NCBI GenBank assembly: GCA_964642725.1
Contig: CAZXQG010000016.1
Location: forward strand, 1 to 64,000
Length of the DNA stretch: 64,000 nt
Source of the DNA: JAGVPT01 sp964642725
GTDB taxonomy: Bacteria > Bacteroidota > Ignavibacteria > UBA10030 > UBA8401
Direction: 5' to 3'
Shown here: positions 15,920-24,771 of the stretch, one piece after another
How positions within the stretch are numbered: position 1 is the stretch's first letter
Layout: every line of letters begins with the position of its first letter
Program-made: the position numbers and the translations under genes
Notes under the pieces: model-generated
Seen by the model: the letters and a program-made list of their open reading frames with translations, nothing else
What the model was told of the DNA's origin: nothing
The model's database searches: none

Positions 15920-17425
15920 ATGGCAAACAACCTTTTCGCAAAAAAACCTCTCTCGCTGCTTCTTGAAGAGATGAAAGGAGAAAACCGGCTGCGCCGCGTC
16001 CTCGGACCGGTCACGCTTACGAGTCTCGGCGTAGGAGCAATTATCGGAACGGGGATTTTCGTCCTCACCGGCGTTGCAGCCCACGATAAAGCGGGTCCCG
16101 GACTTATTCTTTCTTTTGCGGCCGCCGGAGTCGCGTGCGTGTTCGCCGCATTGTGCTACGCTGAATTTGCATCGATGGCCCCCGTTGCCGGTTCTGCATA
16201 CACGTATGCGTATGCGACGCTCGGAGAGCTTTTTGCATGGATTATCGGATGGGATCTCGTACTCGAGTATGCCGTTGGGTCTTCAACGGTGGCGCACGGG
16301 TGGTCAGCGCACTTTCAAGACTTGTTAAAGAGTTTCGGAATCATCATTCCGTATTCTTTTGCAAACGCCCCGTTCGATTTTAATCTCGACACGGGGCATT
16401 TTTTTGCTACCGGTGCGTTCTTCGACGTGCCGGCAATTCTCATCACCGCAGCTATTACAACGATTCTCGTCATCGGCATCAGGGAAAGTGCCAGATTTAA
16501 TACGGGGATGGTTATTGTGAAGCTCGCGATCGTTCTTTTTGTGATCGTTGTCGGGGCGTTCTACGTCGACCCGGCGAACTGGCATCCCTTCGCACCGTTC
16601 GGATATACAGGAATAAGTTTCTTCGGCCATACATTGTTCGGACAGACGGGAGCGAGCGGTGCGCCGGTAGGCGTGCTTGCGGGGGCGGCGATTATTTTCT
16701 TCGCGTATATCGGGTTCGATTCGGTTTCCACGCACGCTGAGGAAGCAAAAAACCCGCGGCGCGATGTCCCCATCGGAATTATCGCTTCCTTGATCATTTG
16801 TACAGTCCTCTATATAGTAGTATCCGCGATCCTGACGGGAATGGTGCCGTACGATAAGATTGATATCAATGCTCCCGTTGCCAATGCGTTTGCACAAAAG
16901 GGATTGCCGTGGGCCAGGCGTATCATCGATGTCGGCGCAATTACCGGCATTACCTCCGTGCTGTTGGTGATGATGCTCAGCCAGCCCCGCGTATTGCTTG
17001 CGATGGCACGCGATGGATTGGTGCCCACGAATTTCTTTGGAGCTGTCCATGATAAGTTCCGGACTCCCTGGAAGGCGACAATTCTCACGGGCGTATTCGT
17101 TGCGGCAATGGCGGCATTTCTTCCTTTGCGCATCCTCGCCGAGTTGACCAACATCGGCACACTGCTGGCATTCGTCATCGTTTGCACGGCTGTGCTTATT
17201 ATGCGCCGGACCAACCCGGACGCCGTCCGTCCGTTTCGTGCGCCGTTTGTTCCCCTTGTTCCGATTCTGGGGATTCTCAGCTGCCTGTTGTTGATGTTCT
17301 CACTGCCGGCGGAGAACTGGTATCGGTTAATCATCTGGCTGGGGCTAGGTTTCATCATTTATTTCGGTTACGGCCGGCACAACAGCGTAATGGCAAAAAT
17401 CCGGGCGGCGGAAGCCCGTAAGTAA
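15920..17425 (+). CDS. APC-superfamily amino-acid permease (cationic amino-acid transporter type)
   Basis: The 501-residue inner-membrane protein has about a dozen hydrophobic helices. The family substrate-binding start GVGAIIGTGIFVLTG (helix 1), the helix-3 segment YAEFASMAPVAGSAYTYAY, and GFDSVSTHAEEAKNP on the inner loop are characteristic of YfnA/CAT-like APC transporters, which move amino acids with protons or by exchange. The substrate cannot be assigned. CGGAG precedes ATG by about ten bases. A TATATT at 15864 is a possible -10, with only a weak -35 (TGGCAT) before it. Confidence 0.92.
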   Translation: MANNLFAKKPLSLLLEEMKGENRLRRVLGPVTLTSLGVGAIIGTGIFVLTGVAAHDKAGPGLILSFAAAGVACVFAALCYAEFASMAPVAGSAYTYAYATLGELFAWIIGWDLVLEYAVGSSTVAHGWSAHFQDLLKSFGIIIPYSFANAPFDFNLDTGHFFATGAFFDVPAILITAAITTILVIGIRESARFNTGMVIVKLAIVLFVIVVGAFYVDPANWHPFAPFGYTGISFFGHTLFGQTGASGAPVGVLAGAAIIFFAYIGFDSVSTHAEEAKNPRRDVPIGIIASLIICTVLYIVVSAILTGMVPYDKIDINAPVANAFAQKGLPWARRIIDVGAITGITSVLLVMMLSQPRVLLAMARDGLVPTNFFGAVHDKFRTPWKATILTGVFVAAMAAFLPLRILAELTNIGTLLAFVIVCTAVLIMRRTNPDAVRPFRAPFVPLVPILGILSCLLLMFSLPAENWYRLIIWLGLGFIIYFGYGRHNSVMAKIRAAEARK

Positions 17426-17473
17426 ACTCTAAACAACCATTCAATCATCAGTAGCCTTACAAGGAGATTCATC

Positions 17474-18034
17474 ATGACACAACTGCACTTCCTCTGGCTC
17501 CCGATTTTGCTGTCGTCTGCGATCGTCTTCATCGTGAGTTCCATCATTCATATGATCTCCCCGTGGCACAAGAATGACTATCCAAAATTGCCGAACGAAG
17601 AAAAAGTTTTGGATGCGCTCCGGCCGTTAGAGATTCCCCCCGGCGAATACATGATGCCCCGCCCTTCAAATAGAGAAGAGATGAAGTCGCCTGAATTTGC
17701 CGAGAAGATAAAAAGGGGACCGACCGTGTTGATGACGGTTTGGGGGAAGGGTTCAATATCCATGGGGAAGAACCTTGTTTTGTGGTTCATCTACACGGCA
17801 GTAATGGGCGTGTTCGCTGCCTATGTGACCGGACGCGCATTGCCCATCGGTGCAACGTACCTTCACGTTTTCCGGTTCGCCGGAGCTACAACGTTCCTTG
17901 GGTATTCCGCTGCGCTTTGGCAATCGTCGATCTGGTATAACAAACCCTGGAGCATAACCATCAAGACAACGGTTGACGGGTTGATCTATGCGCTTTTGAC
18001 AGCGGGCGTTTTCGGATGGCTCTGGCCGCAGTAA
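17474..18034 (+). CDS. Small membrane protein of unknown function
   Basis: The 186-residue product has four hydrophobic helices: one near residues 5-28, then a soluble loop rich in charged residues (KNDYPKLPNEEKVLDALRP... PPGEYMMPRP), and three in the C-terminal half. AAGGAG sits seven bases before ATG 17474. It follows the permease by 48 bases and may be cotranscribed with it. No known family is recognised with certainty. Confidence 0.7.
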   Translation: MTQLHFLWLPILLSSAIVFIVSSIIHMISPWHKNDYPKLPNEEKVLDALRPLEIPPGEYMMPRPSNREEMKSPEFAEKIKRGPTVLMTVWGKGSISMGKNLVLWFIYTAVMGVFAAYVTGRALPIGATYLHVFRFAGATTFLGYSAALWQSSIWYNKPWSITIKTTVDGLIYALLTAGVFGWLWPQ

Positions 18035-18220
18035 TTTCGTACCGATACATCGCTCCCTCGCTTTCCCCCTCCGATCGGTGAGGGAAAATGCCTTCCCCAT
18101 CTGCGAGGGGAGATTGAGGCGGGCTGCAAAAGCACAATGTCTTTTTATGGAAACGGCATTAGAGCTTTCTAGGAAGCCGATTTAACAGGGATCGGCCTGA
18201 AAGCGAACTGCAGGAATACC

Positions 18221-20470
18221 GTGAAAAAATCTATCCCTTCATTTGCTATTTTCCTCGTCTCTCTTACTACTATAGTATTTTCTGCCAAAGCGCAAGACCG
18301 GACAATCGATTTTGTCGATCCAAGAATTGGTGCTTCGGGGGATGATAGCAACTGTGAGATTGGACCGCAGCTTCCTTTCGGCTCGATCAACCCCGGGCCG
18401 CAAACGCCCAATTCAAATCAAAACGGATACAACCCAAATCAGCCTATCCGCGGATTTGGACAATTGCATGTTAGTGGAATAGGATGGGGAAAATACGGCC
18501 AGGTTTTTGTATCGCCGCAAATAGGATTGGCAGTTGGGGAGACCGAGCACGATTCCCCCAAATCCAGCGAACTAGTCCGCCCTAATCGATACGGAGTTAC
18601 TCTTACACGGTATAATGTAAGAGCCGAAATCGCGCCCGCACACCACGCTGCCATTTATCGCTTCACGTTTCCGGAAACAAACGACGGTAATATCCTCATC
18701 GACATCACACACAACATCCCGCTCGACATTGTTCCATACGTCGGAGGAAAAGTTTCCGAGGGACAGGTCAGAATCGACACCGCCAGCCGTCAGATTTCGG
18801 GATACGGAAGGTACGCAGGCGGTTTTGGTGCCGGAGCGTACAATGTCTATTTCTGCGCCGCCTTTAACAGCGATCCTGCCGGCTTCGGAACATGGATCAA
18901 TGGGAAAATTTCATTCGCCAATAAGGGAGAATCTCTGAGACAGGTGAACGATCGCGTCGGTGCATTTTTTAAATTTCATGCCAGAGCCGGCGTTCCGGTC
19001 TTCATGAAGATCGCTGTCTCGTTCAAGAGTATTGAACAAGCCCAGCATTGGATCGAGAATGAGATTCCCGGGTGGGATTTTGAAAAGATCTGTGAGGCAG
19101 CCGAAACGGCATGGAGCAACGCGCTCGGAAAAATTCAGATCGAAGGAGGAGATGCGACTGCAAGAACAAAATTCTATACCGCACTCTATCACACTATGCT
19201 CATGCCGCGCAATCGTACCGGCGACCTTCCCGGCTTTGCGGATACGGCTGAGGTATGGGACGACCAATATGCAGTGTGGGATACGTGGAGGACGCTGTAC
19301 CCGTTGATGACGTTCATTCAGCCGGATATGGTCCGGGGCAACATCCGCTCATTTATCGAACGGCTGAAAAAAAACGGCATGGTAAAAGATGCCTTCATCG
19401 GCGGTGTCGACATGATTGAAGAACAAGGAGGCAACAATGTCGATAACATCATTGCGGATGCATGTGTAAAGGGTGTAGGTGGTATACAGTGGAATGACGC
19501 GTACGCTGTCGTGAAGCATAACGCGGAGCACGACAGAATTGGATTTCAGGGGTTCGGAAATTCCGGCGTCGTCGATTCCACCATGGCAAGCTATATTGTC
19601 CGCGGATGGATTCCAGCCGGCGTTATGTCCTGTTCCAAGACGCTCGAATACGCCTACAACGATTTTTGTGCTGCTGAGATCGCTCGTTCATTGAACCATC
19701 AGGAAGATTTTGTAAATTATTTGACGCGGAGTAAACAATGGATTAGTCTTTGGAATCCAGACGCCGCAAGCGACGGATTCAAAGGATTCGTGGCGCCCAA
19801 AAAATCTAACGGTGAATGGGTTCCCATCGACCCGAAGCGTCACTGGGAATCGTGGAAAGAATATTTCTATGAAGGAAGTTCATGGACATATTCGTATTTT
19901 GTCCCGCACCAATTCGCAACCCTGGTGAAGATATCGGGAGGAAAAGAAATTTTTGCTACGAAGCTCGAGCACGGATTAGCGGACAGTCTCATTGATTTTT
20001 CAAACGAGCCGGCGTTTCTTGCCGTTCAATCGTTCCAGTATGCCGGCCGCCCGGACCTTGCCAGTTTCTGGGTCAAAAAACTGGCACGAGAGGGATTCAC
20101 TCTCATTGGCGTTCCGGGAAATGACGACAGCGGAGCTATGAGTTCGTGGTACGTTTTTACTGCAATGGGATTTTTTCCCAACGCAGGCCAGCCGATATAT
20201 TATCTGACCGGACCGATGTGGAAAAAAGTTTCCGTTTCGCTGGGGGATGGAAAAACACTTCGGATAGAAGCACCCGATGCTTCCGAGAAGAACATTTATG
20301 TGCAATCGTGCGAAGTAAACGGAAAAAGCTGGAATCATTCATGGATCGGCCACAATACTATAATGAACGGAGCAACGATAAGGTTTGAAATGGGACCCGT
20401 CCCATCGTCCTGGGGACAAAATGATTCAAGCCTTGTCGATGGAGTTGATTTTCTCGTTCATTCAAAATAA
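18221..20470 (+). CDS. GH92 family alpha-mannosidase, exported
   Basis: The 749-residue protein has an N-terminal signal peptide cut after SAKAQ and the two-domain GH92 layout: a beta-sandwich (VDPRIGASGDDSNCEIGPQLPFGSINPGPQTP) and an alpha/alpha barrel. The expected general acid is E551 in YEGSSWTYSYFVPHQ, and the base pair is D635/D636 in GNDDSGAMSSWYVF, using the known roles in this calcium-dependent exo-mannosidase family. It probably trims alpha-linked mannose from glycans outside the cytoplasm. The start is GTG 18221 after GCAGGA. The 186 bases upstream hold small GC-rich inverted repeats only. Confidence 0.93.
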   Translation: MKKSIPSFAIFLVSLTTIVFSAKAQDRTIDFVDPRIGASGDDSNCEIGPQLPFGSINPGPQTPNSNQNGYNPNQPIRGFGQLHVSGIGWGKYGQVFVSPQIGLAVGETEHDSPKSSELVRPNRYGVTLTRYNVRAEIAPAHHAAIYRFTFPETNDGNILIDITHNIPLDIVPYVGGKVSEGQVRIDTASRQISGYGRYAGGFGAGAYNVYFCAAFNSDPAGFGTWINGKISFANKGESLRQVNDRVGAFFKFHARAGVPVFMKIAVSFKSIEQAQHWIENEIPGWDFEKICEAAETAWSNALGKIQIEGGDATARTKFYTALYHTMLMPRNRTGDLPGFADTAEVWDDQYAVWDTWRTLYPLMTFIQPDMVRGNIRSFIERLKKNGMVKDAFIGGVDMIEEQGGNNVDNIIADACVKGVGGIQWNDAYAVVKHNAEHDRIGFQGFGNSGVVDSTMASYIVRGWIPAGVMSCSKTLEYAYNDFCAAEIARSLNHQEDFVNYLTRSKQWISLWNPDAASDGFKGFVAPKKSNGEWVPIDPKRHWESWKEYFYEGSSWTYSYFVPHQFATLVKISGGKEIFATKLEHGLADSLIDFSNEPAFLAVQSFQYAGRPDLASFWVKKLAREGFTLIGVPGNDDSGAMSSWYVFTAMGFFPNAGQPIYYLTGPMWKKVSVSLGDGKTLRIEAPDASEKNIYVQSCEVNGKSWNHSWIGHNTIMNGATIRFEMGPVPSSWGQNDSSLVDGVDFLVHSK

Positions 20471-20675
20471 ATAACTGGTTTTATCCGAGAGACGGTTTTC
20501 ATTGGAATGATTAAAAACGACAATGCGTTACTGCCCAGAGAAGCATAGTCTGGAAGGCTCCTAGGCTTACTTATTTTTGCCGGATTTCTGCAACATTTCC
20601 GCCCAACTGACCGTATTGTTATTGAGTCAAATTACCGGGACTTCCTTTCACTGACACATTTCCAAGGATTTTTCA

Positions 20676-21767
20676 ATGAAAAAGAAGATATTCATCTCAT
20701 CATTCGCAGTGGTAGCGTTAACCGTTGCAGGGGTTCTCTTCTTCGGAAATTCCAAGAGCAGCAAAGACACTGAACTTCCGAAAGTAAAAATATCGCGGGG
20801 CAACATCATCGATAAAGCTCTCGCCGTCGGCACGATTGAACCGGAGAATGAGATATCCGTAAAGTCAAAAGTCGGTGGCGTGGTAAAGCAGATCTTTGCA
20901 GATGCCGGAACATTTGTGAAGGCGGGAGACCCTTTACTCGAAGTGAAGCCCGACCCGGCGCCGCAGGAGCTCGCCGACGCAAAAAGAGGAGTGCAGCTCG
21001 CGGAAGTCGAAGTTGAGAATGTGTCGAAGGATCTCGCCCGGGAAGAGGCGATGTTTAAGAAGAAAATGATCTCGAGCAAAGAATATGAAGACGCCCAGCG
21101 CAAGTCTAAAGAAGGCGACCTTCACTTAAAAATTGCCAAGGAGAATCTCGCACTCCTCGAGAGCGGGCGAGTCGATATTGACAACACCAAAATTGAGTCT
21201 ATTGTAAAGGCGCCCATCAGCGGGTATGTACTGAGCAAGGCGGTTCAAGTCGGCGACCCGGTGACTCCGTTGACCACGTACCAGGAAGGAACGGTCTTGA
21301 TGAAGATGGCGAGCATGGAACGGCTTCTTTTTAAAGGAACCGTGGATGAGATCGATGTCGGCAAATTAAGAGAAGGGATGGCGACCGAGTTGAAGGTGGG
21401 AGCGCTCCCAAGCGACACCATTCAGGGAACACTTCGAAAAATTTCACTGAAAGCAGACAAGAAAGAGAACGCGACGGTTTTTGCAATTGAAATTCTCATT
21501 CCGAAAACCAGCAACGCAACGTTGCGTGCGGGATACTCGGCGAACGCAAATATCATCATTCAAAAGAAAGAAAATGTTTTGGTGGTTCCGGAACGCGTTG
21601 TAACCTTTAGAAATGATTCGGCGATCGTGAAGCTGGCCCTCGCTGCAGGCAAAGAAGAGCAGCGGGTTATTAAAACCGGGCTGAGCGATGCAATTAATAT
21701 CGAGGTGCTTGATGGATTAAAAGAAGGCGATGAAGTGTTCGAGAAACCGGTCAAGAAAATAGACTAA
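20676..21767 (+). CDS. Periplasmic adaptor (membrane fusion protein), MacA-like
   Basis: The 363-residue protein has one N-terminal membrane helix (about 5-24), a barrel-sandwich half KVGGVVKQIFADAGTFVKAG, a helical hairpin, the second lipoyl half IVKAPISGYVLSKAVQVGD, and a beta-barrel. This is the plan of HlyD/MacA adaptors that join an inner-membrane pump to an outer-membrane channel. AAGGA lies seven bases before ATG. Its stop is two bases from the permease start at 21770, so the two are surely cotranslated. Confidence 0.9.
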   Translation: MKKKIFISSFAVVALTVAGVLFFGNSKSSKDTELPKVKISRGNIIDKALAVGTIEPENEISVKSKVGGVVKQIFADAGTFVKAGDPLLEVKPDPAPQELADAKRGVQLAEVEVENVSKDLAREEAMFKKKMISSKEYEDAQRKSKEGDLHLKIAKENLALLESGRVDIDNTKIESIVKAPISGYVLSKAVQVGDPVTPLTTYQEGTVLMKMASMERLLFKGTVDEIDVGKLREGMATELKVGALPSDTIQGTLRKISLKADKKENATVFAIEILIPKTSNATLRAGYSANANIIIQKKENVLVVPERVVTFRNDSAIVKLALAAGKEEQRVIKTGLSDAINIEVLDGLKEGDEVFEKPVKKID

Positions 21768-21769
21768 CG

Positions 21770-23005
21770 ATGGATCAGCTTCGTACTATACTATCGGAAT
21801 TTATCCTCGACCTCCGCATGCAAAAATTGCGCGTGTTCCTGACGGTCTTCGGAATTACGTGGGGGACGGTTGCGATCATCGTGCTCATTGCATTCGGACT
21901 CGGATTTAAAAAGCAGTTGAGCACCAATATGCACGGCATCGGCGAGAGCATTTCCATAATGTTTCCCGGCAAAACGACGAAGGCGTATGAAGGATTCGGA
22001 ACGGGGCGGCAAATTTCATTTCTGGAAGAGGATGCAAAGCTGATCGGATCTCAGGTGTCTGCGGTTCGCGCGATCAGCCCCGAGTACATCAAGTGGCGCG
22101 TGCCCGTTCACGTCGGCGAAAATATTCTCAACCCGGCAATTACGGGAGTCTATCCGATCTATGCAGAAATGAGGAACATCATTCCCGAGCCGGGGGGAAG
22201 ATTCGTGGACGACCTCGACTTGAAGGAGCGCAGGAGAGTTGTCCTGCTCGGGGACAAAGTAAAGGAGTTCTTGTTCGGCGAAACAGAGGCTGTGGGCAGG
22301 ACGATCTATGTCGGCGACGTCCCGTTTACGGTAATTGGCGTGATGCAGAAGAAGACACAGAATTCGTCATACAATTCCCGCGACCAGGACCGGATTTTTA
22401 TTCCGGCATCGACATATTCTTCCGTCTTCGGCGAGATCCATCTTCAGAACATCATCTTTCAGCCGAAAGACCCGTCGAAGGCAGAAGAGGTGGACGACCA
22501 AGTGCGGGAGGTGCTTGGAAAACGATACAGGTTCGACCCGACAGACCACGACGCCGTTTGGATTTGGGACACGAGCATGTTTGATAAATTTCTTTTCTAT
22601 TTCTTCCTTGCATTTAACTTGTTTATGGGACTGATCGGGAGTTTTACGCTGGCGGTCGGCGGCATCGGCGTTGCCAACATCATGTATATCGTCGTGCAGG
22701 AGAGAATAAAAGAGATCGGCATCAAGCGGGCGGTCGGCGCAAAGCGGTCGAATATTCTCTTTCAGTTTTTTATGGAGACATTTTTTATCATCTCGATCGG
22801 CTCCTCGATCGGATTTGCGATAGCATACGGCATCATTCAAGTGTTGCAATTTGTCCCAATCCAGGAGTTTGTCGGAACGCCTGTGCTTTCGCTGGAAGTT
22901 ACGGCTGCGACAATCATCGTCCTTTCCGTCATTGGCTTTACGGCCGGCGTTATGCCGGCCCGGCGAGCGGCAAATTTGGATGTTGTTGAATGTTTGAGAA
23001 CGTGA
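21770..23005 (+). CDS. ABC transporter permease, MacB/FtsX type (1)
   Basis: The 411-residue protein has the MacB permease layout: an N-terminal helix (FLTVFGITWGTVAIIVL), a large periplasmic domain (MacB-PCD), and three C-terminal helices with the FtsX motif VGGIGVANIMYIVVQERIKE followed by IGIKRAVGAKR. It lacks the N-terminal ATPase found in MacB proper. It directly follows the adaptor and is a paralogue of the next gene, so the pair may form a heterodimer. Confidence 0.9.
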   Translation: MDQLRTILSEFILDLRMQKLRVFLTVFGITWGTVAIIVLIAFGLGFKKQLSTNMHGIGESISIMFPGKTTKAYEGFGTGRQISFLEEDAKLIGSQVSAVRAISPEYIKWRVPVHVGENILNPAITGVYPIYAEMRNIIPEPGGRFVDDLDLKERRRVVLLGDKVKEFLFGETEAVGRTIYVGDVPFTVIGVMQKKTQNSSYNSRDQDRIFIPASTYSSVFGEIHLQNIIFQPKDPSKAEEVDDQVREVLGKRYRFDPTDHDAVWIWDTSMFDKFLFYFFLAFNLFMGLIGSFTLAVGGIGVANIMYIVVQERIKEIGIKRAVGAKRSNILFQFFMETFFIISIGSSIGFAIAYGIIQVLQFVPIQEFVGTPVLSLEVTAATIIVLSVIGFTAGVMPARRAANLDVVECLRT

Positions 23006-23056
23006 TTCGATGTTGTGAAAACTTGCAACTTCATGGATTAAAACGGAACCGAGAAC

Positions 23057-24298
23057 ATGTGGCTTGAACTCCTGCGGGAATTTTTTTACGACCTGAATGC
23101 CCACCGCACACGTGCAATTCTTACCCTCGTGGCAATAACATGGGGAACGATTGCCGTCGTGCTTCTTCTTTCCTTCGGCGAAGGGTTGACGGACAGACTG
23201 ACGGCCGGATTGATCAACGCCGGCAACCGCATCATGATCGTATTTCCAGGCGAAACCGGCTTGAGTTTTGAAGGGCTGCCGAAAGGGCGGCGGGTGCGCA
23301 TGGTCGAAGAGGATGTCGATATGCTTCGGCAGACGATTCCCGCGATTGAAACGGCGAGCCCTCAATACCGGACGAATATGACGCTGACCTACAAGAAACT
23401 TTCTATGACGACCGAATGCGAAGGAGTGAACGCGGAGTTTGAAGAAATGCGGCGCATGTATCCGGCGGGAGGAGGGAGATTCCTGAACGCCCTCGATGTT
23501 ACTAAAGAGCGAAGGGTGATTTTCCTTGGGGCAAAAATCGCAAAAGATATTTTCGGCGATGAAGATCCCGTCGGTAAGCTTCTGCTCGCGGACGGCGTCC
23601 CGTTTACAGTGGTCGGCATCATGCAGGAAAAGCTCCAGACTGCGATGAACAACGGCCCGGACGATCGCCGTGCAATTATTCCGTACACGTCGTTTCGAAC
23701 AATGTACGGGAACCGATATGTGAATTCGATAGTGGTCCGCCCCAGTGATCCGGAAAAACAAAAATTGGTTAAGAGCGAGCTATACCGAGTTTTGGGAAGG
23801 AAATACCGGTTCGATCCTGCCGACGAACGCGCTCTCGGTATCTGGGATTTTATTGAAAATGAAGCGATCAACAAGAAAGTCGGGCTCGGCATTTCGATCT
23901 TCCTCGGCTCTGTGGGTTTCCTTACGCTGTTGATCGCGGGCGTCGGCGTCGCGAACGTAATGTATGTCGTCGTTAAAGAACGGACGAAAGAAATCGGCAT
24001 TAAGATGGCGATCGGCGCTAGAAAAAGGTACATCCTTTTTCAGTTTGTGTTCGAAGCTCTTCTTATTTCGTTTCTCGGAGGATTCATCGGCATGATGTTT
24101 TCCTGGGGCGTCGTTTCGCTGGTCCGGACAATTCCAGCCGATGACGGGCCGATGCAATTCCTCGGACGGCCGATCCTGTCGTTGAATATTATGCTGCTCA
24201 CAGCCGGCATCCTTGCACTTATCGGCGTGCTTGCTGGATTTTTCCCCGCACGGAAAGCGGCGAATGTCGACCCCGTGGAATCGCTGCGATACGAATGA
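23057..24298 (+). CDS. ABC transporter permease, MacB/FtsX type (2)
   Basis: The 413-residue paralogue of the preceding permease keeps the same order: N-terminal helix (ILTLVAITWGTIAVVLLLS), periplasmic domain with the family segment GVPFTVVGIMQ, then FtsX helices (AGVGVANVMYVVVKERTKE...IGIKMAIGARKR). It begins 51 bases after the first permease. No ATPase subunit or TolC-like channel gene follows; the next 473 bases are non-coding. Confidence 0.9.
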   Translation: MWLELLREFFYDLNAHRTRAILTLVAITWGTIAVVLLLSFGEGLTDRLTAGLINAGNRIMIVFPGETGLSFEGLPKGRRVRMVEEDVDMLRQTIPAIETASPQYRTNMTLTYKKLSMTTECEGVNAEFEEMRRMYPAGGGRFLNALDVTKERRVIFLGAKIAKDIFGDEDPVGKLLLADGVPFTVVGIMQEKLQTAMNNGPDDRRAIIPYTSFRTMYGNRYVNSIVVRPSDPEKQKLVKSELYRVLGRKYRFDPADERALGIWDFIENEAINKKVGLGISIFLGSVGFLTLLIAGVGVANVMYVVVKERTKEIGIKMAIGARKRYILFQFVFEALLISFLGGFIGMMFSWGVVSLVRTIPADDGPMQFLGRPILSLNIMLLTAGILALIGVLAGFFPARKAANVDPVESLRYE

Positions 24299-24771
24299 GA
24301 TTCGATATTAACGAATTGCCGCGCTTGCAAGCCTAGTGACATTGCCAATTTCATGGGCCAACAACGAACTGCTGACTTATTCTTATTACGTTAAGATTCC
24401 TTCCTTGTTGATTGTTCATTGTTAATTGATATATCCATTCTGCGAGCATCAATTGACGGCGCTCACTGCCGATAAGTAAGGCTTGACTTCTTCCTCCTAA
24501 TTTTTTATTCTTCTTTCTATATTTCCCTGCCGAAACACGTTTTGCCATATCATTTTTATTTAGCTTTTAAACCTACCGCATAGAGAGGCCGGTAAGGGCG
24601 GTTGGCTTTGTTTCTATCGCCTCATCGGACTCAAGATCGGCGGCGATCTGAAAGCATAGAGTTCTCTACAGTTTGATGTTTAAAAGCCTCCAGCGTTGCT
24701 GGGGGTCGTGTACGTTGCGTTGCAAGCGCAAACGTTGCGAACTTATTGGCCAATAAATAGGGAGGGTCAAC
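24299..24771. other. 473-base intergenic region
   Basis: No gene is seen. 24405-24421 (TTGTTGATTGTTCATTG) is identical to 35951-35967 inside the signal-peptide codons of the amidohydrolase at 35831, so it is a dispersed T-rich repeat. A purine-poor stretch follows, then the leader of the FG-GAP gene. Confidence 0.6.

Noticed and set aside
22367..23761. Long minus-strand frame of 464 codons antisense to the permeases
   Set aside because: It is a shadow of two well-supported permease genes and has no recognisable family.
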